Shown here in pieces: positions 11,950-23,874 of a stretch of 64,000 bases of DNA (positions within the stretch are counted from its first letter, which is position 1; each line of letters opens with the position of its first letter). Source of the DNA: Acanthochlamys bracteata (taxonomy: Eukaryota; Streptophyta; Magnoliopsida; Pandanales; Velloziaceae); assembly GCA_019914995.1 (NCBI GenBank), contig CM034126.1, forward strand, positions 11,971,001 to 12,035,000. Reading direction: 5' to 3'. The position numbers and the translations under genes were made by a program. The notes under the pieces were generated by a model. That model was not told the DNA's origin and searched no databases. It saw nothing but the letters and a program-made list of their open reading frames with translations.

Positions 11950-14161
11950 ATCTTCAGAAGATACGATACCAAAAACGAAAAAAACTACCAGCAAGATCAA
12001 ACCTCAACTTCAAAGCTCGAGAAAAAAGTTCAAACAAATTTTTAATTCCAAATTCCCAAATCGAGATTCGAGAAAGAGAGAAAGCTCTCTCCCTTGCCCT
12101 CTCTAACCTTCCCGTCTCGACGGCAACGCGAATAAATAACGAAGAATTATTTAGAAACCCGAATAAAATATACAGCAATATTTGGATAACCCGATAATAA
12201 TATCCGCTTTACCAGACCGAGTAGATACAATGGCATTTCTGTAATACATATTTGTAATGTTGAGCAAGTTCGTGTTTCGTGTCGGGGTTTCCTATCGGTC
12301 TGTTTTGTTTATAAGGGTGATAATTGGATGGCCGTGAGAAGCGGGAGGAGTTTCGTGGACGTGTCCGACACGCTGTATTGTCCGAACAGTCAGACGGTCA
12401 CTGGTCGATCTGGCTCAATCCGGACCGTAATTTACTCGCGTCTGGAATTTTGAGTTTGACAAAATTCCGACCTTGCTTGATTGTTCATTGTTTTATATGT
12501 AAGGATAGAGAGAAAATAAAAAAGAATTTTTTTACAAAATGATTTACGTAAAAATATTTCAAACAACAAGAAAAAACTTCATGATCAAATAATGTGTAAG
12601 ACATGATTTTAATGAGATATCACTTGCATGTAAATTATTAGCATGCAGATACCAAACTCTACATATGGCATGTTCGAGTTAGTATATCAGTGTAGTCAGA
12701 ATTTTATTTTTTATAAAATTTTACTTCTAAATTTATTTTTTAAATATAATTAAATATAACAAATTATTTTAAATATAACAAAATGTATGTTTGGGATGGC
12801 TAAAAAGTTAAAACTTTTTCAAAAAATTAGCTTTTAAAATTATTTATAAATATTTTTAAAAATATTTATACATCTAATAATTTTATAAGGTAAACTATGA
12901 TATTTATTAAATTTTTTATTTTGAATTTGTTACAATACTATGAAAGTTTTTTTTTTAACAATACAACCCTTTTAAGAAGCCATGTTAAATATGGCTTAGG
13001 TGTTGTTTGCTTTTCATTTACTTTTTATTAAAATTTTATTTTATATTTTTTAATAAATTTTTATAATAATTTATATTTTAAAAAAAGTTTTAAAATAGAA
13101 AAAAGTTTGATAGTATACGATCTTACTTTTATTATTTTTATTTTTTAATAAAAAACTCATTTAAAATATATTTTATTTTATTTCAAAAGCACCTTCAAAT
13201 ATTACCATAAAACACAAAGTCCTACTCACTTTTTAAATTTACCTTTCAAAAATTTTATTTCAAGAAACTTATTTTACTGCAACTAAAACAACTTTTTATT
13301 TCTTCTTGATTTGATTAAAAACTGCATCGTCAACACGCCACAAATAGCTAAGGGACTGTTTGACACAGCTTCCCAGAAAGTTTTTTATCATTTTTTTTAA
13401 TTCTTAAATAAATTTTTTATAATATTTTGTAAATTTTAGTTAAAATTTTAACAGAAGAATTTAGCTTATTTGAAATTTTACAGTAATTTCGATTCGTGAA
13501 AAATTTTACAGTAATTCCTCTCATGTTCAGTATGATCTTCTTATAAATAAATTTAAGCGAGCGATAGAGAGAGAGAGAGAACGAGAGGGGAATTTAAGCA
13601 GATATCTTGTTGGGCTGAGATTTGGTTTGTTGTTAGGGGATGGTAGAGCTCAGAAAGTTGATACCTTATAAGGGATTCGTCGACTTCTGATCAGGTTGTT
13701 CTCAGGTTTGGTGTTTACTGAACTCTGGATGTAGTAGTTGGTGGTAATCATTAATTTGATTGATACTGTTTGATGGGTGTGTATGTAATTTGTAAGTCAT
13801 GGATCTGTTAGTTGAGATTATTGATAGGAACGCAGATTGTTTGCTTTTATCTTTGAATTTTTTGGAAATTCCCGATTGTCTGTTCATATTATAGTTGAAA
13901 TTGACAATTTGCTGCCGATAGATGTAAGTTTTCGCAATTTTCCTTTAAATAATACCCACGAATCACGTTGGTTTCTACTGACGTTACATGGTTGTCTTCA
14001 TAGTTGAGTTTATTTTTTTTCTGTAAGTTAGATTTGGGTTTGATTAGGCAACTGAGTTGTTGAGTAGAGTGGTAAAGTTATTTTTTTTTTTTCGTTTTGG
14101 TTGTGGGTTTCTCTCAGGATCTAGCCATATTGTCTTATATGCAGCATTCTCTGGAAGATAG
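11950..14161. other. ARL8 leader and AT-rich spacer before the GH43 pseudogene
   Basis: Positions 11950 to about 12180 are the likely ARL8 5' UTR and promoter (minus strand). From 12540 to 13500 the DNA is extremely AT-rich, with many runs of T/A and no coding signal. From 13560 it becomes more leader-like: a GA repeat at 13566-13581, a moderately GC-containing stretch to about 13700, then an intron-like T-rich stretch ending in TCTCTCAG near 14118. That would suit the old 5' UTR exon and intron of the pseudogene that follows (inference). Confidence 0.45.
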
Positions 14162-14734
14162 GTGAGAATGAGGATGAGGAACAAACACTGGAAAATCGTC
14201 CGCCTTCTGTTGCAATGCAGGAAGCAGATGTTCTTTACGATTTATCTTGTGGAGCTTGTAGGGACTTGTCCTCATGATTCTTCTTTCTTCTACACTTCTG
14301 AAGGACAAAAGTTTATTTTCAAATCAGGTTATAACCAACCCGTCTTGCCATAACCAGAGAATTTGAACAGGTTGAGGAAGAAAAATTCATCTGCCACCTC
14401 CTAGAAGCACGGTGTCACATCATGGTCTGAAACGAAGAGGACCAGAAGACCACCCTCTGTGATCGATGAATTCGTAGACAACTCCTACATTAAGGAGCTA
14501 TTTCTTCCCCGATCAGAGGACTGCGATTGGTCCCACAAGGGATGGGAATGACAGCATGCACTATGCTCCCGGTAGGATCTGACTCGATACTGATGGCTAC
14601 CCCATTCAAGCTCATGGCGGGGGAATTTTACATTATAATTCTACATGATGAAAGAAAACAGACCTAATATTGTTATGGAGAGAGGAAATATGGTCCAACA
14701 TATCAAGCTCATTAAGAGGGAGCAGCAAGGGTTA
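14162..14734 (+). pseudogene. Broken GH43-family (arabinanase/beta-xylosidase-like) gene fragment
   Basis: Pieces of a plant glycosyl hydrolase family 43 protein can be read in order but in changing frames. They are an N-terminal anchor region from 14168 (MRMRNKHWKIVRLLL), PPRSTVSHHGLKRRGPEDHP (from 14397), IDEFVDNSYIKELF (14462-14503), DQRTAIGPTRDGNDSMHYAP (from 14511), LDTDGYPIQAHGGGI (from 14583), and a last piece reading YGERKYGPT from 14674, where family members have YGE-K-GPTYHAH. Frame changes occur near 14395, 14460, 14510 and 14632. In-frame stops are at 14580-14582, 14665-14667 and 14713-14715. The match stops at AGG|GTTAGTTG around 14730, which looks like an old exon-intron border, so this is probably a decayed resident gene and not a retrocopy. 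I found no convincing downstream exons. The family name rests on remembered plant sequences, and the order and length of the matching blocks make it solid. Confidence 0.82.
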
Positions 14735-15205
14735 GTTGCAAGTTTTGTTTCCATTGATTATACTTATTTTCTTATTGATTCAGCATATGCTTTGGTGCAC
14801 ATTGTTTTATTAAGATCTTCCTTGGCGGTAAAATTGATAGGCTCCATATAAAATCCTAACCAAGACTCTAAACTGTTCAGTTTTTCTTTTTCATTTGATC
14901 ATTTCACTACCGACTCTATTAGGCAATTGTTATCCACCATCTTTATTTGAACTTCAATCTCAATGTATGGTGGTTTTGGCTTGAACTTATGAAGTGATGT
15001 TAAACTGCATGCAATGAGCATAAATGAACACAGCACTATGCACATATCGCTACATAATGTTACTTGAAATTTTCAATTAGGTGATGGGAGATTGTTCCTT
15101 TGGATTTCATAATTTCCTTTAAATTTTCCAAGTATTGGAATCTGAGTTCAGCCCAACAGTTATTGCATAAGATCACAACATCATTTGAAAAATTGCAGTC
15201 TCATC

Positions 15206-15242
<37 letters not shown>

Positions 15243-16510
15243 TTATTTATTTATTTATTTATTTATGATCAGGTAAACAATCCATGAATAGGCACCTATT
15301 ACTAATGTCTACAATCAATTTTGAGAAGAGGGATAATCTTATAGAGCTGTAGAAGCTTCAATAGTTAAAATTGAGTAGCAACTCGGTGGTTCTCACATTC
15401 TTTTATCATCTTTTAAAGGTTTTGTCATGAAGACGATTTCTGAAAACTAATGCATGTTCAGGTTATATCTTTTCTCGTCTCTATATCTCATTTCAGGTAC
15501 ACAGCGAGCAGTTAAATTGGATTTCAAACTGTGGCTTCTAAAGATTTGGGTTTGATGCCTGCTATTCAAACTGTGGGCGTGTAGTGGGGTGGAGCAAAAA
15601 AAATTCCAGTCTGTTGCTGATACATTTCAAATAGAAATGTATGGCATCAGTTACCAAAGTAAATTAGAGGTAGTGAGGTGCACAGACCATGTTCCATTTT
15701 TGTTAATGGTGTAAGCTGTAGAGCAGTTATTGGAAAATGAAAAATAGGTTGCTGAGCACTTCCTGCAACATATTTTGATAGCAAATTAGAGGTTTCATAC
15801 TGTTTTTGTAGGAAGAGTATTTTTATGCAAGAAAGAGGTAATAATTGGAGAAGTTCTCATGGCATAGTTTGATTTATGATCCTAGATGCTGATGACCTCA
15901 TCAAACATATGAAAAGCTACAATTCATGTAATTAATCTATGAGCTTTCTTTTTCCATTCGAGTTGGTACTGTGCTAAATTTGTAGTTGGTAGGTGAATGA
16001 TTCTACTTCATCTCTGATCAGGTTATTTACTGGTGATATTTATGTTATTTCATATGCCAATGGTTCATTGGCCAATTGAAAATATCTGCATTTTCCATTC
16101 TCACCGCAAAGCCTTCAGTTGTTTTTGCTAGCTGCAGACTGTCTTTCTTATATTTTCTTAAAACGATAGGACTATAAGTTTTCTCATTGTATAGTATGCA
16201 CATAATTGCTATGCAGTTTTGGCAGCTACCATCATTGTGGTTTTCACGGTTATCTTTAATTGCTTCTAGATTCCTGATGCTTACTTTGTGTTGTGCTTTA
16301 TTGGAGAGTAAACGATGATGGACTCCAGAAGTTTGTGTTAACGAGTTCCTGGATTTTAGACAATTACCTTTCAAGTGTAAATCATTTGAAGAGTCCTGCT
16401 TCATTTGTTGTTAGATCATTTGAAATTATCCTGCTTCATTTGTTCAAGTTCTTATTCCAGTTTTTCTCATGACTCACTATTGTGCTATTCTGCTCACTCA
16501 TGTAAAAACA
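14735..16510. other. Non-coding stretch with simple repeats after the GH43 pseudogene
   Basis: No gene is supported. The stretch holds an (AT)n run at 15211-15237 continuing into (TTTA)n to 15266, and a 34-bp tandem duplication at 16381-16414 and 16415-16448. A 119-codon ORF on the minus strand (16045-16404) has no recognisable family and starts inside that duplication; I do not call it. Confidence 0.5.
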
Positions 16511-16728
16511 AGAGGTGAGCGTTTGGAAGTTGCTTATAAAGTAAAATTTTTTTTAAATATAAAATTTTTTTATTTTTAAAAAAATAATAAAAATATGTAA
16601 TAATAAAATTTTATTTTTTCAATTTTTTTATATTTTTTAAATTTTTAAATAATTTTTATAAAATATATATTAAAAAATATAAAATAAAAAAAATTGATAA
16701 ATAGCGTTGCGCCAAAAGCTCCGGAACT
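16511..16728. mobile_element. Candidate MITE-like AT-rich insertion
   Basis: A block over 85% A+T is bounded by related inverted ends: GAGCGTTTGG on the left and, read on the opposite strand, GAGCTTTTGG on the right. The interior is runs of A and T with no coding capacity. I see no clear target-site duplication, so this is only a candidate non-autonomous DNA element. Confidence 0.3.
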
Positions 16729-17023
16729 CAGTACAGGGAACTCTGTTTCGCCAAAGTGCTTGTTCAATTTCATGCCGGATTATCTTGCGCAAAACATCCA
16801 GATCTTTTCTTTTCTTTTTTCTTTTTTGAGATGAAAAATCCATAGAGATTGGTTCATGTTAAATCTAGCTTATGCAATTGTACCACTATATTTTACTTTT
16901 TATATTGACATCAATAACTAGTTCAGTCGACGAAAAAGGTGATTGAACTGCGCACTGCTAGCTACAAATTTAGAAACACATAAGAGGATTAATGTTTACT
17001 TCTTTGTATAGATTCATGCTAAT

Positions 17024-17278
17024 GTTAGGGCATGTTTTAAAAAGTAAATTTTGTATAATAAATTTTATGAAAGTAAAATTCATTAAACATAGATTTCGGT
17101 AAAATTATAATTAAAGTGATAATTAAAATATGATTTAAAATTTAAAATTAAATTTTGATAGAAATAAAATTTAATTAAAAAAATTTTGAAATGATAATTA
17201 AATATATATAAAAAATAAATTTTAAAATCTGAAGTAATAAATTGGTATTTTTTTATAATTAATGCATGTCCTTAGTAG
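17024..17278. mobile_element. Candidate MITE-like AT-rich insertion
   Basis: The left end reads TTAGGGCATG and the right end, on the opposite strand, TAAGGACATG, with an AT-rich non-coding interior rich in AATTAAAAT-type strings. A precise target-site duplication is not evident. A third AT-rich block at 18470-18690 looks similar in composition but has no convincing inverted ends. Confidence 0.3.
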
Positions 17279-19405
17279 TGAAAGACAAAATGAAGCCGGG
17301 CCGTATATTTTTGTTTTTAAGTTGTCCCCCTAATTTGGAGTTATGCAAAAGAACAAACGAATGATAATGTTCCTGTACTTTTTGCTTCCCTTGAAATTCA
17401 AAATCAAAACAAGCAAGCAAGCAAAGCAACAATTTCAATTATATACATTTCTTCTCATTCTTCTATGAATGAATGCATTGAGACTGCAGGAATTGCTCCG
17501 CGCATGGGTTTTCTCTAATCATTCTTGTCAATCTTTTTCCTTTGCTTCTGCACCTTCTCCTCTGTTATTTACAAAAACAAACAGAAACAGAGTGGCGATT
17601 CTTTGATTTTTTATTTTTGAATTTGTCAGCAGGCGCTTTTGACGAAGCACTCTGAATATTAATTATATTAATTAAAATCAGGTCATGAGATAGTGACAAT
17701 CAATTTGTTCTGTTATTATTATCTTAAATTTAAAACAGATAAAGAAAGCAACTTTAGATGTTAACAATGCCCTGTTCAAAAGTTACATATCAAGGACATC
17801 AACTAAACTATGAATCACAGTGATATATATAGAAATTTAACCAATTACATACATGTTCAACAAATCAACCAAATTTCTTGAAGAAATTAACCTGTCCATT
17901 TTGGTATTACTGTTACTACATAGAAAGCTTAACCAGAGATGGTCTACAAACACTACAATGAAGTGACACTACTTGCGGATCAATGCAATAAACATACAGT
18001 AATATGTATATATTTCCTGCTTCTAACATAGAAAAAGGTGAAAGAGAGACAACAGAAGCATGGGCAATGTTACTGTGTTTAAATTAGAAAAGAAAAACTG
18101 TGAATTGATTATCAGAAACAAAGATGGAAAAAGAATGTTTTTATATTTATCTTGGTGTCATGAAGGTGGTGGTGGTGGTGGTGGGGTTGATGATGATGAT
18201 GGTCATAACGCACGCTCCCGCACTCATTCAGCTGCACAGACCAAGAAAAAAGCACTAGTTTTCTACCAAAAGCGCTTTCTCTCTGTGAACCTGTTCTTCT
18301 TCTACTTCTTCCTAGAGAAAGATGTGAAATTGTTTTACTTCTTTTCTTCTACTTAAAACAAACAAGCATCAGCACGCCTGCTTCACCACTTGTAAGTTCT
18401 AGTCAGGAAATTTCGTTCTTTTTCACTCATTATAACGAGCAATGTTAAGGTTTGCACGTTTAGGATGTTTGGCTTATAAAAATAAAGTTTTTCTGAAACA
18501 AATTAAAATTTAGAATTTTTTAAAATAAATTTATTTTTTATTTTAAAAAAATAAGTAATTAATGTTGAAAAATTTTTATATTAAAAAAATTTTAAGAATT
18601 TTTTGTAAAATATTATAAAAATTTTATTCAAAAAATAAAATAAAAATTAGAATAAAAAATTATTAAAATGTATTGTGAAAGTGCTTTAAACTCATGTATT
18701 TGCTTTAATATATATCATCAAATATTAAACGACACAAAACATCAAAACAGTGACATCCGCTAGTTCATATATATCCTCATCAAAAATATAGAAAATGAGA
18801 CATAATTATCTTAGATAACTTTTTAACCACTCCATAATCTTCATTGAACTTGAACACTTGGTCTGATTCACCAAAAAAAAAAAAAAGAAAAAGTTACTAC
18901 AACAAAAGAATGGAAAAAGCGAAGGCGGATCATGGCGCCGTTTGCCTCAAACTGGTCCATCCATCTCTTTCTCATCGGTCTCACCAAAAGCAAAGTAGCT
19001 AAAAAGAAAGAAAGAAATACAAGCCTATAGCTATTTTCATTTCCCACTCATCAAACAATTACTTGTTAAATTAAGCTGTCATGGTTATACTTGAGTTACT
19101 ATTTACATGCAGAGCACTAGATTCTCCATTAACACAAAAGCTAAAGTGCTTATTCTTAAAGCTACTCCACTACTACTATCACTGCTAAACATTTCCTCAT
19201 CCATCTTCAGAAGCTATTGATATTTTTCTTTCTTTCGTTCTCTCCTGAAATGAAGTAGTTAGGGAATTCACTTTGTTGAAGTGGTGCTGTGCTGGCGTGG
19301 GCTTGCTTGTCAACCTGCTACTGCAGGTCATGCCCTTGCATCTGCTACATCTGCATGCTTGATTCTCCATTTCTTTTCCTTTTCCTTTCTTTTTTATTTC
19401 TTTAG
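17279..19405 (+). promoter_or_regulatory. SHR upstream region and leader with two short uORFs
   Basis: This is the upstream region of SHORT-ROOT. It contains a (GGT)n run at 18165-18183 and an AT-rich block at 18470-18690. The proximal 300 bp are pyrimidine-rich. If transcribed, the leader carries short ORFs at 19330-19362 (10 codons plus stop) and 19355-19405 (16 codons plus stop). The second one's TAG directly abuts the SHR ATG. The same T/C-rich tract ending in TTTAG could instead serve as a 3' splice site of a leader intron, with CAG|GTCATG near 19327 as a possible donor. The sequence alone does not decide between these. Confidence 0.45.
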
Positions 19406-21040
19406 ATGGACACTTTGTTCAGGCTAGTGAATTTCTCCGATCACCACCACCACCATCACCAGCAACAATCTCAGCAGCAATCATCGTTTAATTCTCGTTC
19501 AACAACTTCCGGTAGCAGTTCCCGTTCTTCGTCGGTGCAATACGCTGCTAACAATCAACCATACTACTACAACGAACAAGAATGCTGCAACAAGCAGCAG
19601 CAGTTCTACAACTACAACAATTGCAGCAGCAACATGGATGAAGACGATTTCTCTTCTTCTTCCCCTCATCATAGGCATTTCTACAACGCTCCGCCTGCTC
19701 CTCTTCCTTCATCCGGCGAAACTACGCCTACTCCGCCTTCAACTGCTGTACCTACTCCAACATATCCATCGGCTCCACTCTTTGAACCGGCTGAGTTCAG
19801 TTTCCAGCCGGACCTTAACGTCAACGTTGACTTTTCCGGTACTGGCGGAGGCCGTTGGGCTGCCGAATTGTTACTGGAGTGCGCTCGTGCCATTGCCGCG
19901 AGGGATACTTCAAGAGTTCAGCAGCTAATGTGGATGCTAAATGAGCTCAGTTCGCCGTACGGCGACACCGAACAGAAGCTTGCTTCTTATTTTCTGCAGG
20001 GTTTTTTTGCCAAGCTTACATCTGCCGGGCCGCGCACGCTTGCCACATTGGCTTCCGCCTCCGATCATGCTGCCTCATTCGATTCCACCCGCCGTACTGC
20101 CCTCCGGTTCCAGGAACTGAGCCCGTGGCAACCTTTCGGGCATGTCGCGGCCAACGGAGCGATACTGGAAGCTTTTGCTGAAGGTTCTCCGACAAGACTG
20201 CATATTCTTGATCTTAGTACGACGTTCTGCACTCAGTGGCCGACGCTGTTAGAAGCCTTAGCTACGCGGTCCTCAGCTGATGATACGCCCCACTTAACGA
20301 TTACAACTATTTTGCCGGCGACCGCCAACGCCGCACGGGTGATGAAGGAAGTCGGTTCCCGAATGGAAAGGTTCGCGAGACTGATGGGAGTACCGTTCCA
20401 GTTCAATGCAGTTCACCAGTCCAGTAACAACCAGTCCTCCATCGATCTCGAATCCCTTGGAGTCCACAGCAACACCGGGGAAGTTCTCGCGGTCAATTTC
20501 ATAACTGCACTGCACGGGGTTCCTCCTTCCAACCGCGGCCGTGATTCTCTTCTTTCAACCATTCGCCGGCTTCAGCCACGAATTGTAACAATCGTCGAAG
20601 AAGAAGCCGACCTCGACCCTTCGAACCTTGACGAAAATGAAGCATTTCTAAACGGTTCCCGCGAAGGCGTTCGATTCTTTTCAGCATACTTGGATTCTCT
20701 AGAAGAAAGCTTCCCTCGTACAAGCAACGAGCGGCTGGCATTAGAGCGAGCAGCAGGGAGAGCAATAATGGATGTCGTATCGTGTCCAGCAGGTGAATCC
20801 GGCGAGCGGAGAGAGACGGCATCAAGTTGGTCGCGGCGAATGCTAGCAGCAGGGTTTTCTCCGGCACATTTTAGCGACGATGTGACCGACGATATCCGCG
20901 CGTTGCTTCGGAGGTACAGAGAAGGTTGGTCGATGCGTAACGCAGGTCGAGAAGATTCTGATGATATGTCGGGAACTGCCGGAGTGTTTCTTGCTTGGAA
21001 AGAAGAGCCGGTTGTTTGGGCGAGTGCGTGGCGACCGTGA
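19406..21040 (+). CDS. SHR: SHORT-ROOT-type GRAS transcription factor
   Basis: A single exon encodes 544 residues (Arabidopsis SHR: 531). The start [18 protein letters not shown] is diagnostic of SHR: a conserved tip, then His/Gln/Ser/Asn/Pro-rich low-complexity sequence to about residue 145. The GRAS domain follows: leucine heptad region I from [17 protein letters not shown] (~151), the VHIID-equivalent LHILDL (265-270), the second leucine-rich region, a PFYRE-type region, and the SAW motif ending WASAWRP (538-544). SHR moves from stele to endodermis, binds SCARECROW and drives formative divisions and endodermis identity; the orthologue probably does the same. The coding region is GC-richer than its flanks. 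The lack of introns is normal for the family. I see no frameshift or missing motif. Confidence 0.95.
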   Translation: MDTLFRLVNFSDHHHHHHQQQSQQQSSFNSRSTTSGSSSRSSSVQYAANNQPYYYNEQECCNKQQQFYNYNNCSSNMDEDDFSSSSPHHRHFYNAPPAPLPSSGETTPTPPSTAVPTPTYPSAPLFEPAEFSFQPDLNVNVDFSGTGGGRWAAELLLECARAIAARDTSRVQQLMWMLNELSSPYGDTEQKLASYFLQGFFAKLTSAGPRTLATLASASDHAASFDSTRRTALRFQELSPWQPFGHVAANGAILEAFAEGSPTRLHILDLSTTFCTQWPTLLEALATRSSADDTPHLTITTILPATANAARVMKEVGSRMERFARLMGVPFQFNAVHQSSNNQSSIDLESLGVHSNTGEVLAVNFITALHGVPPSNRGRDSLLSTIRRLQPRIVTIVEEEADLDPSNLDENEAFLNGSREGVRFFSAYLDSLEESFPRTSNERLALERAAGRAIMDVVSCPAGESGERRETASSWSRRMLAAGFSPAHFSDDVTDDIRALLRRYREGWSMRNAGREDSDDMSGTAGVFLAWKEEPVVWASAWRP

Positions 21041-23874
21041 AAAGAGCTTTCTCTGCTTTGCTTAGCTTGGCGGGAGTTGGAAAGGTAGCACGTGCGAGAG
21101 CCCGCGAGTTTGCCAACTCTTTTCAAATCTTCACACGTGCGAAGCAAACTTGGCAAAATTTACCATAAACCAAAACCGCGTGGGGGAAGAAAAACCAAAA
21201 GTTGCAATGGAATTACATTTGCGTTAGACAGAGACAGAAAATTTTCTTTCTTTGTTTCTTTCAGAATTTTGTTTATGATCAGAAGAAACATTTGTCATGC
21301 TGACGAGAATTATCCTTCTTAAATTTCTGTTTTTTTTTGTTTTTGTTTTTCTTTTCTTTAGCTTTTCATGATTCTTTTTGTTTTATTTTCGAAAGACTAT
21401 TGAGCATAAGGTGCTGTCAATGAATGATATCACAGAGGAAGAGAAGGGAGTGAGTTTCTTGAATTTTGTTTCACAGAATAGGTAAAAGATAAAATGAGGG
21501 TCGTTATCAAGTGAGGTGGGAAAGAATCTTAGGAGTGAGTGGAGTTGGAATATATCTACATCTATGTAATGTAAGATAGAAAGAAAGAAAGGTAAAAAGA
21601 GTAGCGGTGAAATTGTTGGGTGCTGCTCTCATGGCCGGCCTGCTCAGTGGGATGCAGCTGCGCTACTGCAAAGGCCCCATAAATCTTTAATCGATCTTCT
21701 TTCGCTAATCTTGTGCTTTGAGTCAACAGAAAAGATCAAGGTTAGAGATAGATTTGCTTAAGTTATCTTTGTTGAGATAGGGGATGCATGCTTTTGAGAG
21801 AGATCAAAGTAAAAAGAGAACGAAGCGTTTGATTTGATTATTGGTTTTCTTTCTGTCTTTCTCTCTCTCTCTCTCTCTGAGTGATTTTTCTGCTTACTCC
21901 CATTTCTGTGAATCTTCATCTTTATTTCTTATTGCTCTCTCTTTTTCTGAAAGCTCATCTCTATCCCATATTGTTCTGCAGAGAGTACCTAGAGAAACGT
22001 TAACTTCGCTTTTCAGAACCATGAACATGAGGAATTGCACCCTTCAGTATCTTTCCCCTTTCCCTTCTTAGAAAAAAATATCGTTCCCTAATTTCTGTTT
22101 ATTCATGAGTCTCGGCTTGTTTACAACTTTAAATCTAAATTAATAGCTGCTCATAAAATTTTCAATCTTATTATAAAGAAGATCTAAAAGTCAGAAACAA
22201 AATCTTGACAAAATGGAAAATATCAGCTTCTTTGAAAATTAGAAGTCAAAAGCTGGTATTAAAAAGTAATAAGTCTTAACGAAGAAACAGGTATTGAGAC
22301 ATTAGGTTCAAGCATGAGCGATTGTCCATTCTCCAGCAATGCAATCTAACAAAAGTTTGTTTAAAAAAAGCAATACAGAAGAAAATATTCAAAATTAAAG
22401 GTGAAGGTAGTGGGATCTGCTTTTAAGGGTCTTTCAAGTGATGGATTGTTCGACACTAATATCAACACAAGAACAAATAAAGCTACCTATGTATGTCTCT
22501 TTACTCAATCTGTTTCTTTTCTTAAACAGCTTGCAAATGGAAATAAAATAAAGCAAACCCAACCCTCTTTATCTCTATCGGTCTCTTTCTTTGAAGAAAA
22601 ATAATGCAAAAGGTTAAGAATCTTTGATGTTGGGCATTTATTGAACAGCAACTGCCTTTCATAGTTGAGAAGAAAGTTACATGAATGAACATGTTGTTTC
22701 TCCAATTTTTTGAAAGACTGAGTTAATATGTAAAATGTACTATCGAAACGGTTACAAAGTAAAGTTCAACTGGTATTCCCATGATACCAACAATTAAATA
22801 AGTCACAAGCAAATGAAGAGCATAACTTTAATTGAACAAATATAAAATCTTCAAATTTCGAAAGTGCTTTTCATGGTAATCACATAGTGTTCCCTACAGA
22901 AGATCCGTGAATTTATTGAAAACACTATAGAACCCCAAAGTTGCATCTTCTGCCAAGATTGCAGACAGGCATCAGTTCATTCCCTGTATACAAGTGGCAG
23001 AAGAGTTCAATCAACCATGCATGCTTCTCATCAGTTCCAAATTAAACGTCAAAAGAATTCGGAGCTGCCTAGAGATCATATTCTTAATGTAGAATTAAGA
23101 GAGAAGAAAGATGAAAGAAACAAAGTTCATTATATGTTCCCTGACATTGTGCAAATAGTTGAATCTAGTTCTAGGAGATGGAGTTATACAAGAATTTCCT
23201 CTTAAAGCGATTGCCAACATCTACAACATGTGTGCTGTGGTACAAAGTAATTTAAAAGATTTCAGCTTCAAAAGGCCCGATGCAGACGACCTATTAGTTA
23301 AATCACATCTGGAAGCAAACTCCTGCAAGATAGAACAGCATGACCTAAGAATGAAACCAGCAATGATCTAGCCAGCAAAACCAAGCAGAGTTTATTAACA
23401 GCATGACAATAAAGGCTGGTTTTAGAGGTTTAGGGTCCCAGCAAAAAAAATTTCTAAAGTGCAAGAACAAATACAAAGAAACCAAACATGCAGGTGAGGG
23501 ATCACATAAGCAGAACAGTTTTGAAAAGAAACATGTACAAGAAACCAAGAATACTTACCTTCACTGGGAAAATAACTCCAGTTTCAGGTTGCTTGTTGAT
23601 GATGATTGCATCTCCTCATCCACAGTCCACCCACCAGGCGAACTATTTGTTACCATAGTATACAACAAGAAAAGCTAACAAAATATGCAATTTAGCATGC
23701 ATCTAGTAGATGCTAATTCCAATTTCTGGTGTGAGTTTTAGGAAACAGGACAGGCATTACAGCTGCACGCAATAAGTTATTCATGACACTATACACCCAC
23801 AGACACCATAACAGAACACGGTTGCTGAAAGGAAAAATCAGCATATTTTGAAATCTGCTCGTACTTAATTATCT
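21041..23874. other. Spacer between SHR and CYP65 3' ends
   Basis: No coding gene is supported. The first few hundred bases are SHR 3' UTR. A (CT)n microsatellite lies at 21861-21878. On the minus strand, a strong donor (AAG|GTAAGT) at about 23554 lies 320 bp past the CYP65 stop and may mark a spliced, extended CYP65 3' UTR. Short ORFs here show no family resemblance. Confidence 0.5.

Noticed and set aside
15536-15600. Possible downstream GH43 exon (VASKDLG-like reading)
   Set aside because: Only a few residues resemble the expected SSKDLWTW block, with no supporting flanks.
16045-16404. 119-codon minus-strand ORF
   Set aside because: It has an ATG but no domain, no splice context, begins in a tandem duplication and lies in AT-rich DNA; it is within reach of chance.
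18060-18356. 98-codon plus-strand ORF upstream of SHR with a Gly run
   Set aside because: The Gly/Asp part comes from a (GGT)n(GAT)n microsatellite, and the remainder is low-complexity Lys/Phe sequence with no family resemblance.
20572-21156. 194-codon antisense ORF across the SHR 3' half
   Set aside because: It is a shadow of the GC-rich SHR coding frame.
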